Shown here in pieces: positions 23,340-34,200 of a stretch of 64,000 bases of DNA (the first letter of the stretch is position 1; each line of letters starts with the position of its first letter). This stretch comes from Rhynchonema sp. JSB1_4. Its lineage: Eukaryota; Nematoda; Chromadorea; Monhysterida; Xyalidae. A program made the position numbers and the translations under genes. The stretch is from NCBI GenBank assembly GCA_030248065.1, contig JASAMV010008657.1, positions 1-64,000 on the forward strand, given 5' to 3'. A model generated the notes under the pieces. It had not been told where the DNA came from, ran no database searches, and worked only from the letters and a program-made list of their open reading frames with translations.

Positions 23340-25488
23340 TGCACACCCTGGTGCATACCCTGGACAAACAGTTCACTTCGCGTGCCGAACGTGTGCGCTG
23401 TATTTGCGACCCGGGTCGGTGGTCAACCCCTCGCCAGTGTTGGTACAAGGTCGGATTCGCGTTCCTCAAATACATCGATATGCCTGCACGCATGTTGCCG
23501 AATAGCTCCGAGTTGGTCGGGGTGGACTTTTCTTTTGTTGAAAATTTGACTGACTTTATGATTAATAAAAAAAATTACCTATGGCTGCCCCCGGGTTGAG
23601 GTGTCAAGACGTATGTTCGTCATAAGTTGTATAGCACAGCTCTGGTGCTAAGTTAGCGCCTTCCTGGTTACAGGCATGCTGTTTTCCTAAAAAAACTGCA
23701 GCAACTTATAGTCTTGGTGAATGAGATTAGACAATCAGGGAATGGTTAACATTCATTCAGAATGGATAAGCTGTCGAAAACATCGAGAAGCCTTGGAAAG
23801 CTGTTGTTTGTAGAACCGTTATTTTAGCAGAAAGTCAGCCGCGCAATAATTTCAGCAGTGAAATCTGCACTCAACCAGCTGTGGCCATGTTCAACACGCC
23901 CCATCTACAGTACACCGATGTGAATGCAATCAGATATGGAAATGACTTTGCACGCATTCTGCGGGAACGATGGAAAATGGGCGAATGCGGGGAAGACATC
24001 ATGTTTGTTGTCGTGATGCATAGGCCTTCCAATGTGAGTTTGCCCGTATTTTTCTGTAAACTGTTCGCCCAAAAACCGTCAAATACCTTTCAGCTACAAA
24101 CCCAGTACCGAACATGCTCAAATTGTGCCTCGGAACTAACACCGGTAAAAGTACAAAACAATAGCACAAGGACATACAGACACCTCTCAATACCGTAACC
24201 GATTGGTGTGTCCATTCCAGATGGTGTTTGTGTCGCACGGTCGCCGTGTGTTGGAACGGATCGCGGCCGCTAATGCGGAGAACAATAGACGCATTGTCAG
24301 GATTGACATCAGTGACATTGTGACGGACACGAATCAAAATTTGTCATCCGGACAAAATCCGTCGGTGGTGGGTTGATTGCAAGAATGTTCAGTGATCGTG
24401 ATGCCTTGCGTCACACACGCTATGCATCTATTGTGAGGACACGTATAGTCTTTCATTTTATTCTCGGTCCAAACAAAGTATACAGCAAATGTTTCATCGC
24501 AACAGCAGCCATCAAGTAGCACGCATGTTTCGAGCCACGTTGTCGGCCTGTTGGTTATCATCCACGACGATGACTGCTGTTTTCAAGGCGTTGAAACATT
24601 TTCTGTATACCGCCTCTGGACTGTTATAATACATATACATTATGCAAAGACCACTGTAGTTTTGGGGTGTTCGCCCAGTGATTTCGTCTCTGACTATTGG
24701 TCCGTATCATCCCGCTGTCAGGCGTTACGGGCAGAAACAGCGCGTAAACAGCCAAAATCGGTGTGTGTACAGGGTCATAAAACTGGGGTTACGTGTGGAT
24801 GACCGTTCAGCGGATGCTATATGTGACGGAGCAGTGTTTGCGAGTTTGCACTCTTGCAGCCGTGTAGTACTGTTGGCGGGGCGTTTTGGAAGCAAACTTG
24901 CCAGAGGCCGCGTTCGCACTGACGAGCCCTGGCGCCTGCGAATGCAGGGTGAAACAGACCAACATTGTTAGACTTGTGTACATAATACACAGATCATGAT
25001 TCCAGGCAAATCATTTATTCTCCCGTCCAGATGCTGATCCAAATGCTTGAGCGTTACGCGCTAGTGCTCAACCACGTCGATCAGGCGCGAGCTAACAGTG
25101 GTCATGTCAAACACATTCCGGATTGGGCTTGGACGGTGTTCGGTGTTTGTGCACTGTTTCTGTTCCTGACTGGCGCTTGGTTGGTTTCGGGCGGGTTACA
25201 GTCGTTGACCTCAGTGATGAATCTGAACTACATAATAACAATACTGAATGACGCAGTTAGGCTACAATGCAATCTGCTCCGTATATGGGGTGAATATTTT
25301 CAAGTGAATGAGATATCAGGTCTCCGATAAATCCACCATGTTGGGTAGTCAATTATAATTATCAACGTTTTTTTCAAAAATTTAGGTTGACGCTCGGTCA
25401 GAAACGTCGACGCGGACAGCGACCAAAAATGCAAGAGCAAAATCCGAAAGACGCGCGCAAAATTCGCGCTGGTTTCGTCGGTGGTTAG
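23340..25488 (+). CDS. TPM-domain (MOLO1-like) single-pass membrane protein
   Basis: Well supported exons: about 23856-24033, 24221-24364, 25031-25194, 25386-25488 (stop TAG), phases consistent. The TPM core reads ARILRERWKMGECGEDIMFV, then a second block (FVSHGRRVLERIAAANAE), then a helix and one membrane span (WTVFGVCALFLFLTGAWLV), then a short basic tail (GQKRRRGQRPK). In nematodes this family includes MOLO-1, an auxiliary factor of levamisole receptors; other members are uncharacterised, so a receptor role is only a possibility. A candidate earlier exon at 23340 to about 23449 contains CICDPGRWSTPRQ, resembling the family's conserved CDP motif, and ends at a possible GT donor. An overlapping frame holds AYPGQTVHFACR, also reminiscent of the N-terminus, so the 5' model is unresolved and may include a frameshift. 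No signal peptide was fixed. Confidence 0.6.
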
Positions 25489-25555
25489 TTTGTGGCATAT
25501 ACTTGCACAAAGCACTATATTGTATACCTCTTTCTGATGTTTCAAGCAACTGTTG

Positions 25556-25700
25556 CCGAGTCTCTAGTCTGGTCATCTATGGTCACTTGGCGTCTGATTA
25601 GTTCTTCTCCGTAATATAATCCAAGCTGGATATCCAGAGTCTCTAGTCTACTCACCTAAGGTCACTGAGTCCTCCTCCGTAACACAATCAAAAAGACCTG
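25556..25700. repeat. Imperfect tandem duplication, about 80-bp unit
   Basis: GAGTCTCTAGTCTGGTCATC and GAGTCTCTAGTCTACTCACC start two similar units about 80 bases apart; both continue with an AGGTCACT-like block and CTCCGTAA. Confidence 0.6.
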
Positions 25701-26204
25701 TTTCCAATTCCGAAACCTGTCCGCTTTCTAAATCAGGTCTATTTACGATTCGCCGGCAGCCGCGTCAAAACGAGAATCAACCGGGTGCCTACACCAGCAA
25801 CACAGTCACGGAAACACAAACTGCAATACATTACTGACTGAAAGTACTGCACTCTGTGTCTTCTTCTTCATCACTCGAGTCTCAGATGGTGGTCACTCAC
25901 TATTTTCTTCAGATTATTCCATCCGTCGACTTCATTTTGTCCCTCAACTTTGTTTACATGTGCCAGTTGAATTTCAAGAAACCGTGTGGTTCCATACACA
26001 TTTCATTTTCAGATGAAATTACGGCCCGTGTGCACGTATTGATCCAATGATCCGAACCCTCTTCTGGATATGCTTCGACTTTTCCAAGATTTGCTCAGAA
26101 TAGCAACAAGATTTACGGCGAGTGTTTCGTGCTTGTGTTTTTGACGGTATTCGATACAGATTTTAACTAGAATGTGAATACGTAGGCAGACTTCCCGTTT
26201 TCTG

Positions 26205-26300
26205 GTGTAGTGGCCCCAAGTGATCCACGCCAAACGTTGCACTTTAGCCTTGTGGCGGGCACGCATTGTGTTGGATTTTCGGCCCATAATCAACGATCTG
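26205..26300. mobile_element. Decayed piece of the 219-bp inverted-repeat element family
   Basis: Shares TTAGCCTTGTGG, GGGCACGCATTG and TTTCGGCCCATAAT with the copies at 15033 and 45891. Only one arm is evident and no flanking duplication is seen. Confidence 0.5.
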
Positions 26301-27748
26301 TCTGCGCTAGACTTGCACTTGACCAAACTGCTTTATTTTAACGCTGATCTCAATATTGAACAAAAGAATAAACCATGAAACAAAGCAAAAAAATGAAACA
26401 TCTATGAACACAGGTGGCTTTCGTCGCGCAAACTAGTTAAAATTGGTGAATCACAATGTGGCGGGGTTAATAATAATGATGAACTTTGATAAAATTACAC
26501 CAGTGGTTTGCAGGGCCAATTAGCAAAACTTGAACTCCGTGGATCAGAAAAAACCAGCGCAAAGTTTGTAAACCGACCCCGAACATAAATCGAATAAGAC
26601 ATGACCAAAACGAAGTAATCCAAACTAGTAGCAACATACAATACAAGAAAGCACAGAAACATTGCATGCAACACCAAGCAAAGAAAATCTGAATCCGATA
26701 AAAGCATAACATAAACGGGCAACTGCTGCTCGTGAGCCAGTCTACATATATGAACGAACAAGAAATTGCGATATCTACAATTTTACAGAACGCTGTAACT
26801 TCTGTACAAGTGTTAGGTAACTTGGTGGCCTGACAGTGTACATAAATCAAGATTTGAGCGTCACCTATTCACGATATTATACAGCATTTTTACAGATAAC
26901 CCAATCAACAGCAGCTGTTGTTCAACTTCAATAGCAGCTGTTGTCTCACACTTCCGAGCTAAGTGACGTTTCAAAGCCACGGTGCCATATAATACGCATC
27001 GGAACATGATTACGGAAGAAGTTCAGAAAGTACGCAGAAGTTACGCAACAGGTTTCTGGCCTCACAAAAAAGCAACGACCGCGTTTTTGAAGATCCGATG
27101 CGCACATTTTCTCGCATTTGCATTTAAAACAGCGAATCAATTTTAATGAGGTGTGCTTCGCAGTTAGAAAACAGTTCGTAAATCGTGCATGTGCGGTATT
27201 ACATCTGTCTTGGCTCTATTAACTATTCCGAGCGTTAATTTAAACCACAAACTGAAAAAACTGTACCGAAAACAGAATACAATGAAATGGCCACAAAAGA
27301 GTTCATATGATGAAATTGTGCCACGAAACACTTGAATAGACTTGGAAACGACGGTCGAATAATGCAGTGAATGAAAAAAAACGAGGACTTTGTAAAAAAC
27401 CAGTCACCGGATTGCGTCTAGGTTGGTTACACGAAAATCAAATAAAAGAGAACACACCAAGTAGTTTCACGTGATCATTATACGCACTTACAAGCTCGAC
27501 CGACACTGAAATTTAACCACAAGAGCGCTCAACTAATTCTTTACAGTGCACATATTGCAAATAATCTTAGTTTCTACAAAACAGCGACGAGCGTAAGGTT
27601 CTGGTGTTGGTATAATTGTGGAGGACCATTGGTCAGTGTGGAGAACGCTTGGCCGTTGCAAAGTGGCTCTTTCGAACAGTGGGTAGCAGACAAACTTTAA
27701 GATGCAACATCAGCTAGCCAGTTTCCAACAGTCAAGCCCCCGGTTCGA

Positions 27749-30092
27749 TTAGCTGTCCTCTCCCTGTCCACTATCCTCAGCTTGTTCGTCCTTTGATGCC
27801 GTGCCCTCCACACCATCCTCCTCTTCGTATTCTGCAACAAATACGATGATTTTTCTCTTAATTGTCATTCATAATCAAATGAAAGAGAAACTACCGGATT
27901 CTTCATCGTCACCATAATCGTAGTAGTCGTCGTCGAAGTCGAGCGAGTCGGCTAGCTCGTCGTGGCTCTGAATGAATGCATAGATTTTCATCATTTTCAG
28001 AATAAAACAACGCAAAAAACGTTCCAGGTCGAAAACTTGCGTAAAATGAACGCACCGGTGCAGTGGTGCGTATGCAGTACTCTTCGACAGTCGTCGGCAC
28101 GGTCACTCCATCGCGTTCTGCCTCGACGCGTGAGTGCTCCACTTGTTTTCTGAAAAGATCAGACCGATAGATTGGCAAAAGTTGGATGATGCGATCGAGG
28201 GTTGGTTTTCAGGAGCACCACTGTGTGGCAGGCAAACAAAACAGTGCTAAAACCGTCGCCTGTTTTCGTGAAAGACAGAAATATTGCTCTGTAAATGCTC
28301 GTGTTTCGTTACTGATATCTATACTGCCTCCTATCTGATAATTCACGGTTGTAAAGGACTTGTTTTTCATTTTCTCAAACCGGCGCAGTGGCGGATCCAG
28401 CTTTTGGTCAAGGCATTGGCCGAATCCAAAAAGTTATTTTTGTCTATTGCTTGTTTAGGATGTGGCGCTTCTTACACAAAATACAGTGCGAAGTGTGACA
28501 TTTGGACTTTTGATGTGTATCAGAGCAAAAATCTTGCGATTTAAGGGTTCTTTTCCTTCTTCTTTCCGACATGGGCCGATTTGACCAAACAGGGTATGGC
28601 CCCTGTGGCCCCCAGATCCGCGCTTAAACCGGCCGTAAACGATTTGCGAGGCTATCGCAAGCCCTTCTCAAACGCAGCTGATGAAACATTTCGAACCGAT
28701 CCCAATCATTATTGTCAACGAAAGCGCGATTATCAGCGTACAATCCAACCAGCCAAAAACAACCAATTACCCAATCGGCAGTCTGCACTCACCGCACAAT
28801 CTTCTCATATTCATCATCAGCCCCGTTCGTGTCCCTCCACTTCCTGTACATCACCGACGCGTCCACATTGGCCGGTGATGACGTGTTTGGCTCGTTCAAC
28901 AGCGATATCACCGACAGCAGAATCGTGCTGAAATGAAACAATCAGTTAATTTTGACAATTAAATTTGAGAATACTTTAATGAGGGTTGATGATTCACGGA
29001 CACTGCACTGTACTTTATGACTATTTTTGCGTTTTGCGAAAATTATTCACACCCGTTGCCTGATCAGCAAAGCGTATGGGCTACATAACCACTAGAACAG
29101 CGAATACACGCATTGGTTGGCTTTACGAATCAGCCAAGGCAGGTGAAAAATCTTCGAAACTATTGTCAGCAGAGCACACGTTGCAAATATCGACCCAAGT
29201 TGAATTGGCGTCAAGTCAGTGATCGCCATGTTTTTCCCAGTCACCGCACGAACACACAGTAGAGATAATAAAATTTCCGCTTTTCATCCAGGATGTTTGC
29301 AATTTGAATGGTTTCACGCAGCCCCGAATCAAACCTACCAACCACCGCAAATTAATCAAACGAAATAATAAGAGTCCCTCCAAATCTCCCAACCAAACCG
29401 ACCGAACGTTCTGCGTGGGATTCCACCGTTCGCAAGGCAATTCGCCACTGTGAGGATCGTCAATCGGCGGGTGCAGGATACTGATGCAGAGGTCGCCATT
29501 CTGTAATTTGATCATTATTTCATGTTTTATTTGTGTTTTGATTTTTATCACCAATAGAAATGACTATGCTGCGTCGTCCCACCAACGGCATCACCTTTGA
29601 TAACTTTTGTGTCAAGCCAGGAGCAGCCCTCACCTCATAAACATTCGGATGCCAAACTTTGGTCGAGAAACGCATGGCAGGAGGCGCGTATGGGTAGTTG
29701 GATGGGAACCTGAGTTTTGCCTGCAAATGGAACAAAAAATTCGTGCAAACATGTTGTACATACACATGAGAAAATTAAGATTTTCGGTATACTGACTTTG
29801 AAGTAGCCGCCCTGATAGAGCGTGCCGGGCGGGCCGAATATGGCCACTTGCCATTCGAACATGTTCTCCTCGTTTGCAGTCACCGTGAAGCCTGCAATTA
29901 ACAGAAGAACTGAGTTTTTTGCGATAAATACACCGCGTAAAGTGAATGCCAACCTTCAACGGGTTCATTCTGGACACTCTTCAATTCCATGGCCAATGCC
30001 CGGATGGCACTGCTGTTCGTTGTACCGCTGGTGGAAGGCGAAGGACCCGATGCCGATGTGTGATGATCACGATCCCGCGATGTACGATGCAT
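27749..30092 (-). CDS. UBE2R: Ubiquitin-conjugating enzyme E2 R (Cdc34 type)
   Basis: Exons in coding order: 29954-30092, 29797-29891, 29634-29720, 29403-29500, 28793-28927, 28056-28149, 27895-27967, 27749-27831: 267 residues. The enzyme transfers ubiquitin with SCF-type ligases to drive cell-cycle protein turnover. The UBC fold is complete: WHPNVYE, catalytic Cys112 in [12 protein letters not shown], and the acidic-loop insertion [18 protein letters not shown] that marks the UBE2R/UBE2G class. After the fold come [11 protein letters not shown] and VPTTVEEYC. The C-terminus is the acidic tail typical of Cdc34 ([13 protein letters not shown], then EYEEEDG), which binds the ligase. The ATG at 30090-30092 is the only in-frame ATG near the start of the domain; the frame stays open upstream without one. 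It is head-to-head with TMEM107, 1.1 kb apart. The fifth intron carries a small transposon. Confidence 0.95.
28385..28625. mobile_element. 241-bp hAT-like MITE with 8-bp target duplication AAACCGGC
   Basis: The element opens GCAGTGGCGGATCC and closes with GATCCGCGCTT. AAACCGGC flanks it at 28377-28384 and again at 28626-28633. An 8-bp duplication plus CAGTGGCGG-type ends fits the hAT superfamily. No coding capacity. It lies in UBE2R intron 5. Confidence 0.8.
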
Positions 30093-31236
30093 TTTTTGGT
30101 AGATTTGTATTATTTTTTGGCAGTCTGTGTCGGACAAGCCGCTATTACTGGCTGCTGCTGTTGAGCTTTTTGATTTGTTGACAGCTTTGCAGATCACTTA
30201 CGTTGTAAATGCAGCGAGTGAAATTTTGAACTTGTTTGTGTGACGAAATAACAATAACGTCAATTCAAATTAGCTCCGGAGCTCCGTCAGTCAATCAAGT
30301 TAGCGAAGATCGGGCACTGATCGTGGCCGATGTTGTTGGCTGACGGGATTGTCCCAAGTTTGTGTCGAGTCAATGTCAATCTGAAACTCAAGAATGACTG
30401 TGATACAGTGAATGCTGCATTTCATTTCCGCAGTTTGCACCAAGATGTCCAAATGAAAGGTGCAACTTGCACCAAGATTTCGTTTTCTATGCGAAATCTG
30501 GCAAGTTACGTTTGTGGTTGGTGGTTACCCCAAATTTTCAGGTGCAATGCAAATGTAGGGTGCAGCGCCCCGTGTGCATTTCAGGCCTTGTTTTAGCCTG
30601 ATTTGAAACCATTTTATAATAACATGGTTGCGGATCCTCAAGAGCATTTTAACCCATTTTGGCCAAAAAACATTTAACCACGATCCACGAAATTTATCGG
30701 GCTCCGGAAAAAAACGGTTTTTTCCGTTTTTCATGCCACGAAACATTCTTTTCACGGTGGGCATCATACGTCTGGGCAGAGACCAAGCAACAAAGACCGA
30801 GAATGACGTGACAAATTTTCCCGTCTCCATGGTCCATTTTGGACGCACCATTGACATCATGTTCAAATAGGAAAAGGACACAAAATGGCGTTGGAATCGT
30901 AATAATTTCGCACAAGACAATTGAAATGTGAAAACGAGACGAGCGAACACAACGCAAGGCCGGACGAATGAATCAACCAAAGTCGCATCATGGCAACGAC
31001 ACAGACAATCACGAAAGGCCAACAGACGGAGCGAGAGAGAGAATGACAAGGACAACCGCGTGACTGCTGCCCGACCCTGTGCCCGTGCTGTGATGTCACT
31101 CGCTCGTGCGCACACGCGAAACATTGCCGTCGCCTATAACAACAACGCAAACACTGCTCTTGGTTTCAGACTCAGATTTCGCGACGGATTGGTTTTTTAC
31201 AATAAAGATCGTGAAAATGAGCCAGTTCTACGAACG
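30093..31236. promoter_or_regulatory. Divergent promoter region of UBE2R and TMEM107
   Basis: 1.1 kb between two head-to-head start codons, so it must hold both promoters and 5' UTRs. No TATA box or canonical RFX X-box is convincing by eye. Long open frames on both strands (30525-31124 minus, 30928 onward plus) look like chance. A CCGGAAAAAAACGG-type stretch near 30710 resembles the palindromic repeats of TMEM107 intron 1. Confidence 0.5.
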
Positions 31237-34200
31237 ATGACAGCAATCAATGGCTTGATTCCGGCGAGATTTCTGTGCTTGACAGCTCATCTCGTCATCA
31301 TCGTCACGATTCTGTGGTCGCGGGTCGGTTTCACTCAGTGTAGTTTCTGGTCCGGCGGGGAAATTAGTGCACCTCCCTATAGTTGCGGCGGGCCGAAAAA
31401 AACCTGTTTTTTCGAAAAAAAAACCGTTTTTTTCCGAGGCCCGGAAAAATACGTTTTTATTTTTCCGGAAATTTTTCCAAGTGGCAACTTTTGGAAAAAA
31501 ACGGCTTTTTTCCAAAAATTTCCGAAATATTTTCAAAGGTTGCGAAAGGATGTTGTCAAAACCAATGTAAATCGGTGCTAAACAGTTCAAAATGAGCACT
31601 TTTTAATCTCCAAGTGCATTTTTAGCCTGTTTCAGGCCATTTCCCGACAAAATTTTCTCCAAAATAGGCGTTTTTGGACCATGGGTATCCTACTGGAAAA
31701 ATATTTGGAAAAAAGGGAAAAAAACGGTTTTTTTCCAAAAATATATTTTGCGGAAAAATACGCAAGTATACACCTCTATACTTGCGTATTTTTCCGCAAA
31801 ATATATTTTTGGAAAAAAAACCGTTTTTTTCGGAAAAAAACCGTTTTTTTTCAAATATTTTTCCAGTACTTAAGGATACCCATGGTCCAAAAACGCCTAT
31901 TTTGGAGAAAATTTTGTCGGGAAATGGCCTGAAACAGGCTAAAAATGCACTTGGAGATTAAAAAGTGCTCATTTTGAACTTTTTAGGACCGATTTACATT
32001 GGTTTTTACAACATCCTTTCGCAACCTTTGAAAAAATTTCGGAAATGTTTGGAAAAAAACCCGTTTTTTTCCAAAAGTTGCCACTTGGAAAAATTTCCGG
32101 AAAAATAAAAACGTATCCGGGCCTCGGAAAAAAAACGTTTTTTTCGGTTTTTTTTTCGGAAAAAAACGGTTTTTTTTCCGGCCCGCAAGTATATACACCT
32201 CCCTACTTTTTCAGAGGGGAAATCAGTCTACCTCCCTGGGGCGGCGCGGAGGGGGAAGGAAGACCCAAATTCAGGAAAAAAGTCACTTTTTGAGGTGAAC
32301 ATTTGACCGATTTTTTTGGCCCTTTCTGAAAAAAAAATCTTCATAAAAGGGCATTTTGGCGACTTTTGACAACATTGACCTGAAAATGACACATTTTAGG
32401 CCTAAAAATACCTATTTTAGGCAAAAATTGGGGAAATTGGTGTACCCGGTGGGAAAATTAGTGTACTTTTGGGGTTGGGCACTGGTGTAGCTGGGGGGGA
32501 GTGGGGGAGCCCCCCTTAGGTACAGTAGGTAGGTAGGTTGACGCTCCATGCTGGTACAGTAGCAGTGTAGTTCCTGGGGGGGGAGGGGGGGTCCCCCCCC
32601 CTAAGGTACACTAACCGCCGCGACCAAGGTACACTAGTACACTAACCGCCGCGCCAGGTACACTAACCGCCTCAATTTTTGCCTAAAATTGGCATTTTTA
32701 GGCCTAAAATGGGCATTTTTAGGCCTAAAATGAGTGATTTTTAGGTCAATGATGTCAAAAGTCGCCAAAATACCCTTTTTATGAAGAATTTTTTCCAAAA
32801 AGGGCCAAAAATCGGTCAAATTTTCTACCCCAAAAAGTGACTTCTTCCTGGATTTGGGTCTTCCCCCCCCCCTTCCCCCCCAGGGAGGTACACTAACCGC
32901 CGCACGGAAAAAAGGGGTAGGTACACTAACCGCCGCGCCGGACCAGGAACTACACTGTACAGTAGGTAGGTCGCCGCCTGGCAGCTGGTACAGTAAGTTG
33001 TGATTTTTGGCTCAAAATGGTATGAAATCGGTAGTTTTCACTCCAAATAGGCGAAAAATCGCGCGCTAAGCGCGAAATTAGCGTTTTAGAGTACATTTTC
33101 ATGTTTCATCAATATTTTGATCTAAAAATTTTTGTTCCCCCCCCCCCCTAGCTCGGCCGGTACAGTAGGTAGGTCGCCGCTCCGCATTTTTGGTGGTACA
33201 GTGGGTTGCCGCCCCGCCTGGGTAGCTGCTGCACCACTAGGTTGGGGGGACCCTCAGTGTGGTGGCAGGCCAATCGACCCAAGATACCCTAGGGGGGCGG
33301 AAGGTTTCGGACTTACTCGAGATACCCCCCAGAGTACAGTGGGGACCCTCCTCGGCCTCGCCCCCAGGAACAACACTGGTTTCAATTGTTGAAATGCAAA
33401 GTGTTTTTCAATGTCTGGGTTGCCTTGAGGGCTGCATTGAAGCAAGAAATACCAATGTTATTGGTCAGACTGTAAGGTGCTTTGAGGGCACGCCTTTGCG
33501 CAAGACCAGTGACACGTTGCTGTTTCGGCCCGTAACGCCTGACAGCTTAGGTGATCCGGGCCAGTCGTCAGAGACGAAATCACCGGGTGTACACCCCAAA
33601 ATGCCACATGCTCCAAGAGACTAAATAGTCCCATTGATTTGTGCAAAGTGTTTTTGTTTCAGAATCAGTGTAGTTCCTGATACGGAGGAGCTCCCTAGAG
33701 CCGAAAGTTACGGTCGTACGGTCCTGCGGTCCACGTTAAAGGGCCCGTGATATTGATTTGATTGATATCAGGCAAACACAGGGTAGTACTTGGGGGGGGG
33801 GGGTCCCCCCCAAATTCATCTATCTATCGTCCACTTTTTGATTTCATCTATCTATCGTCAACACTTATGGGCAAATCTATCTATCGTCACAAATTCTGGA
33901 ACAATCATCTATCGTCAACACATGACCCCAAATGGGTATTTTTGCCTCAAATGCTCAAAATCGGTATTTTTTGTCTCAATAGCAAATCGCGCGCTACGCG
34001 CGGATTTAGTACATCTAAGTACATTTTCATTGATATTTACACATTATTACCTACTTAGTCACTAACTATACCTGATTTTTGGCGACCCCCCCCCCCACCA
34101 TCTATCTATCGTCAACAAGTTTGGTCGACCCCCCCCCCCCCCAGATTTCGGACTTGGGTCATCTATCTATCGTCAACACATTTCGGGTCCCAATCTATCT

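Larger units (their letters stand above)
25489..27748. other. Spacer between convergent TPM and UBE2R genes
   Basis: No exon recognised; holds both 3' UTRs. It contains an imperfect tandem duplication at 25556-25700 and a decayed inverted-repeat element near 26205-26300. Confidence 0.5.
31336..33378. mobile_element. 2.04-kb composite hAT-like element in TMEM107 intron 1
   Basis: Ends CAGTGTAGTTTCTGG and CCAGGAACAACACTG are inverted repeats of each other. Flanks are GTTTCACT (31328-31335) and GTTTCAAT (33379-33386), a 7/8 match that fits an aged 8-bp hAT duplication. The interior is nested: a palindrome at 31380-32194, a second at about 32220-32900, and G/C runs with GTACACTAACCGCC and GTACAGTAGGTAGG motifs. 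No transposase frame. A relative lies in the TAF12 intron (38450-39134). Confidence 0.65.

Noticed and set aside
30525..31124. 199-codon minus-strand frame between UBE2R and TMEM107
   Set aside because: No recognisable domain, lies across the divergent promoter, and overlaps an open plus-strand frame; looks like a chance frame in biased sequence.
30928..31581. 217-codon plus-strand frame over TMEM107 exon 1
   Set aside because: Only the piece 31237-31323 matches TMEM107; the upstream part is likely 5' UTR and the downstream part is transposon in intron 1.
31380..32194. Palindromic repeats considered as a CRISPR array or structured RNA gene
   Set aside because: One huge hairpin with flanking duplication, no regular spacers; a foldback transposon explains it.
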